Both the position numbers and the translations under genes were made by a program. The notes below the pieces were generated by a model. That model did no database searches, had not been told where the DNA came from, and worked only from the letters and a program-made list of their open reading frames with translations. A DNA stretch of 64,000 nt from Phymorhynchus buccinoides (Eukaryota > Mollusca > Gastropoda > Neogastropoda > Raphitomidae). The DNA lies in contig CM065689.1 in assembly GCA_017654935.2 (NCBI GenBank), forward strand, positions 59,464,617 to 59,528,616, in the 5' to 3' direction. This document shows, piece after piece, positions 55,428 through 64,000 of this stretch. Numbering within the stretch: position 1 is the first letter of the stretch; every line of letters starts with the position of its first letter.

Positions 55428-55881
55428 AGTTTCTTCGTCTTCTAAGTTCTTGTTCTTCGGCCGTTCAGGCATGTTTCTGTCAATTACGAACGTAGATACA
55501 TCATGCTGCTGTTATGCGCCTAAGTAAGAATAATTAGGCCCAGCATGTCTGACTTCGGGTAGAGGAAATCTTTTTGAAAGTATTTCTTGAAAAAAGGCAG
55601 GAGAATTTCTGTCAATTACGAACGTAGATGCATCATGCTGCTGTTATGCACCTAAGTAAGAATAAATAGGCCCAGCATGTCTGACTTCGGCTAGAGGAAA
55701 TCTTTTTGAAAATATTTCTTGAAAAAAGGCAGGAGAATGGACCGGAAAGGCAGAACGATAGTAGATAACAGCATGCAAAGGGAAAAGGCAGAATCAAAGA
55801 GACTGACAGATTAGAGGTAGTTATAAGCACATAACTTCCATAAGGTGGGGGAACTATTTGTGCGGAAGAACCCCCCTCCCA

Positions 55882-55923
<42 letters not shown>

Positions 55924-56071
55924 AGCTTGCTGCGTTCTACTCCCACCATAACTTCCAGAAGGTGGGGGAACTATTTGTACGAACCCCCCCCCCCCCCCCT
56001 CCCAGTATCCCTAAGGGGGGGGAAGCTTGCTGCTTCTACTCCCACCCCCACCCACACCCACACCCCGGTCA

Positions 56072-56164
<93 letters not shown>

Positions 56165-56165
56165 C
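55340..56165. repeat. Dispersed repeat cluster with homopolymers
   Basis: Poly(G) at 55341-55358 and a 41-base G run at 55882-55922; (GA)n at 55379-55423; (CT)n at about 56076-56161. Between them lie further copies of the gcctaagtaagaataa / gaaagatagtagataac / cttccagaaggtgggggaac repeat, two of them in tandem. Confidence 0.85.
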
Positions 56166-56504
56166 TGTCTGTATAAAAATAGCTGCAGCGGGCTCGCAGC
56201 GAGCCCGGGGTGAGGAGGCAAGCAAAGAGCCAAAGACATTGAAAAGAAAAGACTGACATCTGGTCCCTTTTCCCTATATGAGTAGTGAGGACAGAAACAC
56301 TGGTTGTGTCCCTTTTAAACATCTTTATGACATAACACATCGATAGGCCAGTTGAATTCTCCGTTCAAATTCCAATCCGAGTCTTTGCATAGCCGCCACT
56401 GTGAACTACCTCACTAACGATAACTCTATCAGCCAGGCTCGCCGTAACTCTTAAGTAGTCCTTCTTCCCCTTTTAGAGTCTGTGGTTATGTGTCAAGTGT
56501 TGGT

Positions 56505-56793
56505 TGAAATTAGCGTCCTGCAAAATAAATCGATTTATAGCGCGTGTTTATGAACGGATGGTGTTGAAATTTTGCACGACGATAGTCCCCGGCCCCGGTC
56601 ATCTTCCTGCCAAATTCGAAGGCAATCGGCCCAGAAACGCCGGAGATACGGGCGCCGAGAGGCCGGCGAAACCGCGCAAATGACACGGCCGCCTCGGTTG
56701 CCGTTGCCATCGCCCCGTGAGGGCTCACAGCAAATTTGAAGCGATTCGGTCGAAAAACGGCGGAGTTATAAGGCCCGTTTCGTGTTTCAGACA

Positions 56794-56854
<61 letters not shown>

Positions 56855-56890
56855 ACACACACACGGACAGTTGGCTTTTTACTATATGAT
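56505..56890. repeat. Dispersed repeat with (CA)n, copy 2
   Basis: Shares gcaaatttgaagcgattcgg + tcgaaaaacggcggagttat and the (CA)n-cggacagttggctttttact end with 53577-54045. The left part differs, with ggcaatcggcccagaaacgc. Confidence 0.8.
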
Positions 56891-57070
56891 TAATAAAGAC
56901 ATCTTTTTAAAATTATATAAATCATTTGTTAGACCACACCTGGAATATGCAAATGTTATATGGTGTCCTTTTTTTAAAACCACAGTCAAGTAAAAGTGAG
57001 AAGGTTCAAAGGCGTGCAACTAAATTGTTAATAGAGTGTAAAAACATGACCTATCCAGAGGCAGAGATAG
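56888..57070 (+). pseudogene. LINE reverse-transcriptase remnant
   Basis: A plus-strand frame reads FLKLYKSFVRPHLEYANVIW then CPFF. After a frameshift it continues KSEKVQRRATKLLIE. That is the conserved 3' segment of CR1/Jockey-type LINE RTs (YKSLVRPHLEYA...W...LEKVQRRATK). Frameshifted and short, hence dead. Confidence 0.75.
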
Positions 57071-57868
57071 GATGGTTTGAAAAATATACTAATATTGTAT
57101 ATGTTCAAATTTTAATAAAACCTATACCATTGGAAAGAGCATGAAACGACCTTTAAAATGATACCAAATGTGTCTAAATTGGTCAACAAATAAGCAAGTT
57201 ACGGCTTCTTGAAATTACAGTCTTTTTTACATGGGCTATATAAGAAAAAGTTGATCAAGCTTTGGATGAATCTGAACTTCAACCAGCCATAACTTGCTTA
57301 TTTTTCGACCAATTAACATAAATTTGGTACCAATATAAAGCTTATTCAATAGAGAATGTGTCTTTAATAATACATTTTATTTGTATTCAACACGTTTGTT
57401 ATAAAGCGTCTGTTTGTCTGTCTGACTGACTGCCTGATTGTATGAAAGCGAGTTACCATAACTAAAAAAATGTTGATTTCAGACCCAAAAACCCACATAT
57501 AGTATACTCTGGATCAGCATCAATTAAGGAGTACAATGAAGCATGTTGACCAGTATAAACCTCCACAAAGGAGCCTCTGACTGTCTTAAGACAATGAGTC
57601 TTACCAGTACTATTAGTGATTAATGTATTGACAATCTCAAAAAGTATTGTTGACTCTTATACTTAGTTATAGCTAGCTATATGAATGATGCCAACAAATT
57701 CTATACAAAATTTAACAGGAATGAATGTGGATATTGCAATGGTATTACTGAAAGGGCTTGCATTCTCTTTGTATAATTTTAATGAACTCAATGAAGATAC
57801 TTAAAAATAGTATGATGAATCATGACTTTGTTGTCATTTTGCGTTCAGTACAGCGCTGCTGGTTCCTG
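57071..57868. other. TGS1 upstream region
   Basis: AT-rich sequence with no coding signal. A pyrimidine-rich attttgcgttcag at 57847 just before the first coding exon looks like an acceptor, so a 5' non-coding exon probably lies further upstream. Confidence 0.45.
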
Positions 57869-58074
57869 ATGACTTACAAGTGGTGCCACCTGGCAGAGGT
57901 CAGACTCCTTCAACAAATCCACACTGCCAATCTGACAGACCTTGACCCAGAGGTTGACCCTGACCTTGACCCAGAGCCCAGTGGTGGTGCTGAGGAAGTT
58001 GTGAGCATAGCAGGGAGTGGTGAAGACAGCAGCACAGTGCCCATCACCTGCCACTGCACCAGGGTCATCATCAG
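57869..58074 (+). CDS. TGS1: TGS1 first coding exon
   Basis: ATG at 57869, donor ATCAG|gtaagg after 58074; 68 codons plus 2 nt. It encodes MTYKWCHLAEVRLLQQIHTA then an acidic stretch (DLDPEVDPDLDPEPS) and VPITCHCTRVII. It aligns with the human TGS1 N-terminus (CEKWSRVAEMFLFIEE...CKILCLCSRAFVED). TGS1 hypermethylates the m7G cap of snRNAs and snoRNAs to m2,2,7G. The match is modest in length, but the next two exons support it. Confidence 0.8.
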
Positions 58075-58614
58075 GTAAGGGACACATCAGTAGTGAGCAT
58101 TGCACCAGGGTCATCATCAGGTAAGGGACACATCAGTAGTGAGCATTGCACCAGGGTCATCATCAGGTAAGGGACACATCAGTAGTGAGCATTGCACCAG
58201 GGTCATCATCAGGTAAGGGACACATCAGTGGTGAGCATTGCACCAGGGTCATCATCAGGTAAGGGACACATCAGTAGTGAGCATTGCACCAGGGTCATTA
58301 TCAGGTAAGGGACACATCAGTAGTGAGCATTGCACCAGGGTCATCATCAGGTAAGGGACACATCAGTAGTGAGTATTGCACCAGGGTCATTATCAGGTAA
58401 GGGACACATCAGTAGTGAGCATTGTACCAGGGTCATCATCAGGTAAGGGACACATCAGTAGTGAGCATTGCACCAGGGTCATCATCAGGTAAGGGACACA
58501 TCAGTAGTGAGCATTGCACCAGGGTCATTATCAGGTAAGGGACACATCAGTAGTGAGCATTGCACCAGGGTAAGGGACACATCAGTGGTGAGCATTGCAC
58601 CAGGGTCATCATCA
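58060..58614 (+). repeat. TGS1: 46-bp array of TGS1 exon 1 donor, part 1
   Basis: About twelve copies of gcattgcaccagggtcatca + tcag|gtaagggacacatcag + tagtga: the last nine codons of TGS1 exon 1 (HCTRVII) with the donor. It is interrupted at 58615 by a transposon. Confidence 0.95.
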
Positions 58615-59295
58615 CAGACCTGCCTACTGCTACGATTTGTCCGTAGCAGCTACAGAAAATAAGGCTTTGCTACGGAGCTACGGCAACCTTAACGTTGCTA
58701 CGGAAAAAAACAAATTGCCGCTGCATTTTATTTTTGCTTTAAGTATATAATGCCGTTCCCGGTTTTGTCTGTTTCTAAGAGCAGACGCCGTGTCACGCGC
58801 GATAACCTAGTCACTTCCGTTTTTATCAAAGTGACTGCGCTTGCGTTCTTATTACTTTTCTCTGAAAAAAATGGCGGACTCCAGCAGCAGTAGCGATTCG
58901 GGAGATGTTTCAAACGAAGAAAAACGAACCCAAACCAGAAAACTAAACTCATCTGGCACACCATCTTGTTCTAATAAAAAAAAACATCGGCTTGCCGCAC
59001 AAGTTTTCAAAATAGCTTACACGGAAGAGTGGCCTTGCATCGTCAGAAGTCGACTCGGTGCGAACCATGCTCGCTGCAGTGCAACCTCTGCCATGCGGAC
59101 TTCTCATTGAATCATGGCAATAGAGATGATTGCCGTCAACACGTTCAATCGGCGAAACATAGAAGCAGTGCATTTCGGCTCAGGAAGAGAACAAATCGAT
59201 TGCCGTCGTTTGTGGATGCTACGAAAAAATTTGCCATGCTACTGAAAATTGATGGCTGGGCTACTGATTGGGAAAATTCCAAGTAGGCAGGTCTG
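58615..59295 (+). mobile_element. TIR element, CAGACCTG family, 681 bp, in array
   Basis: Inverted ends CAGACCTGCCTACT / AGTAGGCAGGTCTG and a TCATCA duplication on both sides, which restores a normal repeat unit when removed. GCTACGG words cluster near the left end. The plus strand encodes MADSSSSSDSGDVSNEEKRT then KKKHRLAAQVFKIAYTEEWP. After a frameshift it reads CSLCHADFSLNHGNRDDCRQ HVQSAKH, a BED/C2H2-like finger of transposase type. It is a truncated first-exon remnant with no catalytic domain. Confidence 0.85.
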
Positions 59296-60604
59296 TCATC
59301 AGGTAAGGGACACATCAGTAGTGAGCATTGCACCAGGGTCATTATCAGGTAAGGGACACATCAGTGGTGAGCATTGCACCAGGGTCATTATCAGGTAAGG
59401 GACACATCAGTAGTGAGTATTGCACCAGGGTCATTATCAGGTAAGGGACACATCAGTAGTGAGCATTGCACCAGGGTCATTATCAGGTAAGGGACACATC
59501 AGTAGTGAGCATTGCACCAGGGTCATTATCAGGTAAGGGACACATTGCACCAGTCAGTAGTGAGCATTGCACCAGGGTCATTATCAGGTAAGGGACACAT
59601 CAGTAGTGAGCATTGCACCAGGGTCATTATCAGGTAAGGGACACATCAGTGGTGAGCATTGCACCAGGGTCACTATCAGGTAAGGGACACATCAGTAGTG
59701 AGCATTGCACCAGGGTCATTATCAGGTAAGGGACACATCAGTAGTGAGCATTGCACCAGGGTCATTATCAGGTAAGGGACACATCAGTAGTGAGCATTGC
59801 ACCAGGGTCATTATCAGGTAAGGGACACATCAGTAGTGAGCATTGCACCAGGGTCATTATCAGGTAAGGGACACATCAGTAGTGAGCATTGCACCAGGGT
59901 AAGGGACACATCAGTGGTGAGCATTGCACCAGGGTCATTATCAGGTAAGGGACACATCAGTGGTGAGCATTGCACCAGGGTCATTATCAGGTAAGGGACA
60001 CATCAGTGGTGAGCATTGCACCAGGGTCACTATCAGGTAAGGGACACATCAGTGGTGAGCATTGCACCAGGGTCATTATCAGGTAAGGGACACATCAGTA
60101 GTGAGCATTGCACCAGGGTCATTATCAGGTAAGGGACACATCAGTAGTGAGCATTGCACCAGGGTCACTATCAGGTAAGGGACACATCAGTAGTGAGCAT
60201 TGCACCAGGGTCATTATCAGGTAAGGGACACATCAGTGGTGAGCATTGCACCAGGGTCATTATCAGGTAAGGGACACATCAGTGGTGAGCATTGCACCAG
60301 GGTCATTATCAGGTAAGGGACACATCAGTGGTGAGCATTGCACCAGGGTCACTATCAGGTAAGGGACACATCAGTGGTGAGCATTGCACCAGGGTCACTA
60401 TCAGGTAAGGGACACATCAGTGGTGAGCATTGCACCAGGGTCATTATCAGGTAAGGGACACATCAGTAGTGAGCATTGCACCAGGGTCATCATCAGGTAA
60501 GGGACACATCAGTGGTGAGCATTGCACCAGGGTCACTATCAGGTAAGGGACACATCAGTGGTGAGCATTGCACCAGGGTCATTATCAGGTAAGGGACACA
60601 TCAG
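59296..60604 (+). repeat. TGS1: 46-bp array of TGS1 exon 1 donor, part 2
   Basis: About 28 more copies. Here most read tcattatcag or tcactatcag in place of the tcatcatcag common in part 1, with agtagtga/agtggtga variants. Each keeps CAG|gtaagg. Confidence 0.95.
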
Positions 60605-61510
60605 CTGTCATGTAACAAAGTCTGATTCATAACAGAAAACACAACAATACTTCCCCTCTTCCCAGCAGTCTCCAAATGTGTCATGTCATCTGCTATCCAG
60701 TACATGTACTGGCAGTCGTATTCTGTCATTGTGTGTGTGTGCGCGCTCGTGTGCATAATATGTTTTTGACGTTCATTTATTTTGATTGATTGCTGGTTTA
60801 TTGTAACTTGTAAGTGCTTAGTTTTTTTTTAGGTGCTAGAAATGATTATTATTATTTTATTTTTTATATCCATAGCTTAAACTGGAGCTCTTTGCCCTAA
60901 AGTTACAAATGATTAAAATAAGATAAATAAGCACCAAATAAAGTAATACATAAAAGCTACAAGAAATACAAGCATTAGTACAGTACATCAGTAGGCATAA
61001 TAGTTATAATACAGATATAAACATCAAATATCTAGCACTATGTCTTCAAGCACACGCAGACGAACGAGGATCAACACATTAGTACATAAACAGAACTTAG
61101 AGAAATAATTTAAACATCAAAAACTAATCTTTCCTTCACACAGAAATTTGCATGAGCATGCACACACACGTGCGCAGGGCTCCCAGGGACCCCCATTGGG
61201 GGGTCTATGAAGTACTAACATTCTAAATGATCCTCTAAAAGAATGTGCAGGGATGCACTATAAAAATTATTTTTAGCATTCACAATGCCACTGGGACCCT
61301 CTATACTGTAAGTGAAGGAATCCATGGGACCTCTTGTTTTGCAGGATGATTGGGAGCCCTGCACACACATGCACACACACACACACACACACTACACACA
61401 CATGTATATATATACACTCACAACACACACAAACATACACACACATCTTTTCCTTGTAAACCATAATTTATTAACTTCAGTTCTGCACCGCTGCACTTAT
61501 TTTGTTCCAG
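60605..61510. other. TGS1: TGS1 intron 1, right part
   Basis: AT-rich, with no exon. About 60740-60765 is GT-rich, and CA-rich sequence precedes the acceptor. A CAGGGCTCCC MITE lies at 61175-61361. Confidence 0.6.
61175..61361. mobile_element. CAGGGCTCCC MITE, copy 2
   Basis: Ends CAGGGCTCCCA / TTGGGAGCCCTG and interior gggacccccattggggggtc, ccactgggaccctctatact, as in 43247-43459. No clear target duplication remains in the CA-rich flanks. Confidence 0.8.
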
Positions 61511-62120
61511 AGACTGGGAACTGTTGAAGTACGCCAGCAGTACGTCTGACTCCCACACAGACAGCGAGGGCCACTCGGACCTGAGTGAAACCAGCAGTTT
61601 GGACTCCAGTCAGTCGCTTGGCTCCTTAACTAGCCAGTCACCAGTTAACACACCAACTCCTGACACTGAGAAATCACACGCAGAAGGTCGTGGTAACGAT
61701 TGTGACAGTTGTGTTGTAGAAACTTTGGAAAGTGGAGCCGCCGACAGTGACAGTTACGCTCTTCTAACCGACGCGTTTGATGATCACCGAAGTGACGAGG
61801 ACTGTGGTGTGACGCTAGACGATATTCTCTCGGCCATGAGCTTAGACGAAGCCGTAACCGACGGCACTCATTTTGAAATAGTGTCCATGGAAAAGACTCC
61901 TGTAGATAACCTCAGTGTTCACGTCGAGAATGGCGACTGTGATGAAAAAAGCCGTGTGAAAGGAGAAGAGGGCGGCAGAAGACCTTCCGGAGGTGAAAAC
62001 GATGACAGTGATGATGATGACGACGTGAGGAGCGAGGAAGAGGTGGATGAGGACACGGCTGCTGAGCGGGAATTGATGCGGCAGTTAGGGTTGCCTGTTT
62101 GCCTTGGGCCTCAACCTGCG
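61511..62120 (+). CDS. TGS1: TGS1 second coding exon
   Basis: Acceptor tttgttccag (61510), donor CCTGCG|gtacgt; 1 nt + 203 codons (residues 70-272, Arg69 split). It starts DWELLKYASSTSDSHTDSEG, is Ser-, Asp- and Glu-rich and low in complexity, and ends AERELMRQLGLPVCLGPQPA, which matches the human TGS1 motif EAELMRSMGLPLQFG. Most of the exon is predicted disordered. Confidence 0.88.
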
Positions 62121-62727
62121 GTACGTACTATGTATGTGACGTCAAGCAGAGATTCAAGATTGGCTGAATTTTTGTGTGGGGTTTAAGTTCCAGGTAGAAG
62201 AACGTGAACTAAATTAATTCCTTTGGTTTGTTACATAACTGATTTAGGGATGTCTTTTAGAAACTGGTAGTATTACCAACATTAGAGGTGGATTGTTAAA
62301 TGTTTTAATGCATTTCTGAGCTTAGATTTGACGTGTACATAAGCATGATGTTTTTTGTTTCTTGTTTTTACCAAAAAAAATGAAAAAGATTTGGATGATG
62401 TTCTCGTAAAATTTGACATTTCTTTTTTTTTTCATGACTTCTTTTTTCAATTTTCCTTATGTATAATGTTCTCAAAACAAGTTAAACTGCTGACTAGCAC
62501 CACTATCTAACTGCACACATAAATTGTAAAGAATCTGTTTCATTGTCATTTCATTTCTGATTACACTGTAATTTACAGTGGTGCATGTTCTTGTTTATGT
62601 AGCTTCAGTCATGAATTTGTCCCATTTATTATGAAGCGTTGCATGCATCTAGTGTTTCATTCAATCAGAATAAATCCTGTGTTCAATAATTCCATGTTTT
62701 GTTTGTATTTCCGTCTGCTGTTCTCAG
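62121..62727. other. TGS1: TGS1 intron 2
   Basis: AT-rich with no coding or repeat signal that I can recognise. It is unusual in this window for lacking a junction array on either side. Confidence 0.6.
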
Positions 62728-63801
62728 GAAGGAATGTCAAGGGGCAGGCCAAAGAAGAAACAGAAGAAGAAGAAACAGAAACAGAAGACCAGACAACAAC
62801 AACAGAACCACACATCGACGGAACACAACTTCAACAGCAACAACAACATCATCGCTGACAACAACAACGAGCATTTAATCGGTACTTGGGACGAAGCAGG
62901 AAAGGAGAACCTTGATGACCTTGACTGCGAAGACGACAACATGGCCTTCTATTCTTGCGATTACGGCGGTCATTTCGAGGGCTTCTGGTCCCAGCACGGG
63001 GAGATGCTGCTGTGGAAGCTGTGGATGCAGAAGTACCCCAACTACGCCCACTACGACCAGATGACCACCATGCCCGCTGTGGAGGAAGTGGAGGTGGAGA
63101 TGGTGGAGATAGAAGAGGAGGGGGGTGGGGAGGAGGGAGAGTCTTCAGAGCAACAGGAATCGATGGAGTTGTCCTCCCCTGCTGAAGACCAACAACAACA
63201 GACTCGGTGCTCTGTTTCACGGCGTGCACCTTCTGATGACGAAGCTTCAAATCGGCCAACGTTTGCTGAACAACCGGCATCACCAGAGCAGGGGTTGAGT
63301 TCGGAGCGCTCACAACGCTCAGAGGAGGTGGGTTGTGAATGGCAAGTTTCTGTGAAGCGACAAGACATGTCAGGGAAACATACTGTGGACAAAGCGATGA
63401 AGGAAGATGAAGAGCAAAGCAAGGGAGATAATGTCGGGGGTGATATTGATGATAGTAAACTGGCTTTGTTTTCTGTGCAAGAAGAAAAGCTTCCTGTTGA
63501 CAAAACAGCAGAAAGGATCCCCACCGGTGCAGACACCGACACGAACATCGGAGCACAGACAGTCACAGTGTCTGATAATACCTCGTCAACTGTCCCTACT
63601 TGCAATGATGGTCATTCAGTTCAGAACTTGAGCTCAGAGATTGAAGAGAATGATTGTCAAGTCGCTGTCGAAGAAGAGGCGTGTGGAACGGAGCGGTCTG
63701 GTGGTGATGATCGAAGCTCAGACTGGATCCATTCGCTGCATTCCTACGCCAGAATGGCTGACAGCACTGATCATCCCATGCCAGAAGAAGAGATGGATGA
63801 T
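62728..63801 (+). CDS. TGS1: TGS1 third coding exon
   Basis: Acceptor ctgttctcag (62727), donor GATGAT|gtgagt; 358 codons (residues 273-630), phase 0 at both ends. It opens EGMSRGRPKKKQKKKKQKQK (a basic nuclear or nucleolar signal, like human KVKIKKKKHQKK). It then has a Gln/Asn-rich stretch and FEGFWSQHGEMLLWKLWMQK YPNY, matching human WEKYWNEYGGGLLWQSWQEKHPG, the conserved TGS1 N-terminal motif. A long acidic disordered tail follows. The AdoMet-dependent methyltransferase domain is beyond the window. Confidence 0.9.
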
Positions 63802-64000
63802 GTGAGTATTTTAATTTACATCAGTGTTAATCAACTAGTGTTCACAGAACTGTATATGAATCGGTATGCATCAATGTTTGAAATATAATAAATGTGTGTT
63901 TGTAGGAATGGAGGAGATTGATAGGATGCTAAAATGAGGTGTTAGGTGTGTGTGCATGCGTGTGTGTGCATGCATGTGTGTGTGTGTATTTTAAAAAAAT
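63802..64000. other. TGS1: TGS1 intron 3, start
   Basis: Begins gtgagtattt; ends in GT-rich repeats (tgtgtgtgcatg). No array of the exon 3 donor is visible in the 200 bp available. Confidence 0.7.

Noticed and set aside
58841..59286. The MADSSSSS... frame as a host zinc-finger gene
   Set aside because: It lies wholly within a TIR element with target duplications, is frameshifted, and has the finger type found in transposases.

Overview
The window is animal nuclear DNA, most likely from a mollusc and probably a gastropod. Genes are split by many GT-AG introns, there is no operon structure, and simple repeats such as (GA)n, (CA)n and (TAG)n are abundant. tRNA-derived SINEs and fragments with the 'tatatagcgc' motif resemble those common in lophotrochozoan genomes. 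The species assignment is an inference.

Three protein genes can be supported. (1) Plus strand, about 408-6424: the 3' part of a rhodopsin-family GPCR (TM2 to the C-terminus) in three recognisable exons; the first exon is broken. (2) Minus strand, 53183 down to 8789: a complete DNA ligase IV gene (LIG4). Twenty coding exons were placed by reading the translated sequence and its GT/AG borders. All phases agree, and the sum is 2778 nt including the stop, or 925 residues. It has the nucleotidyltransferase core with the catalytic Lys motif KLDGER, the OB fold and both C-terminal BRCT domains. (3) Plus strand, 57869 to the right edge: the N-terminal 630 residues of trimethylguanosine synthase 1 (TGS1) in three exons, with the methyltransferase domain lying beyond the window. 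The GPCR and LIG4 converge at about 6.4-8.8 kb; LIG4 and TGS1 diverge from 53.2-57.9 kb.

The most striking feature is that a large part of the window is minisatellite (units of about 31-105 bp, from 2 to about 90 copies), and most arrays sit directly on exon-intron junctions. Their repeat unit is a duplicated piece of exon plus the neighbouring splice site. This is seen at all three GPCR junctions examined, at most LIG4 introns and at TGS1 intron 1. The result is dozens to about 90 decoy acceptors or donors next to the true one. One LIG4 array (exon 17) remains fully open in frame.

Other content: several terminal-inverted-repeat elements (hAT-like, pogo/Tigger-like, piggyBac-like, and a group with CAGACCTG-type ends and 6-bp target duplications carrying a C2H2/BED-like finger remnant), SINEs, a LINE reverse-transcriptase scrap, a fold-back element, and several dispersed repeats present two to five times here.
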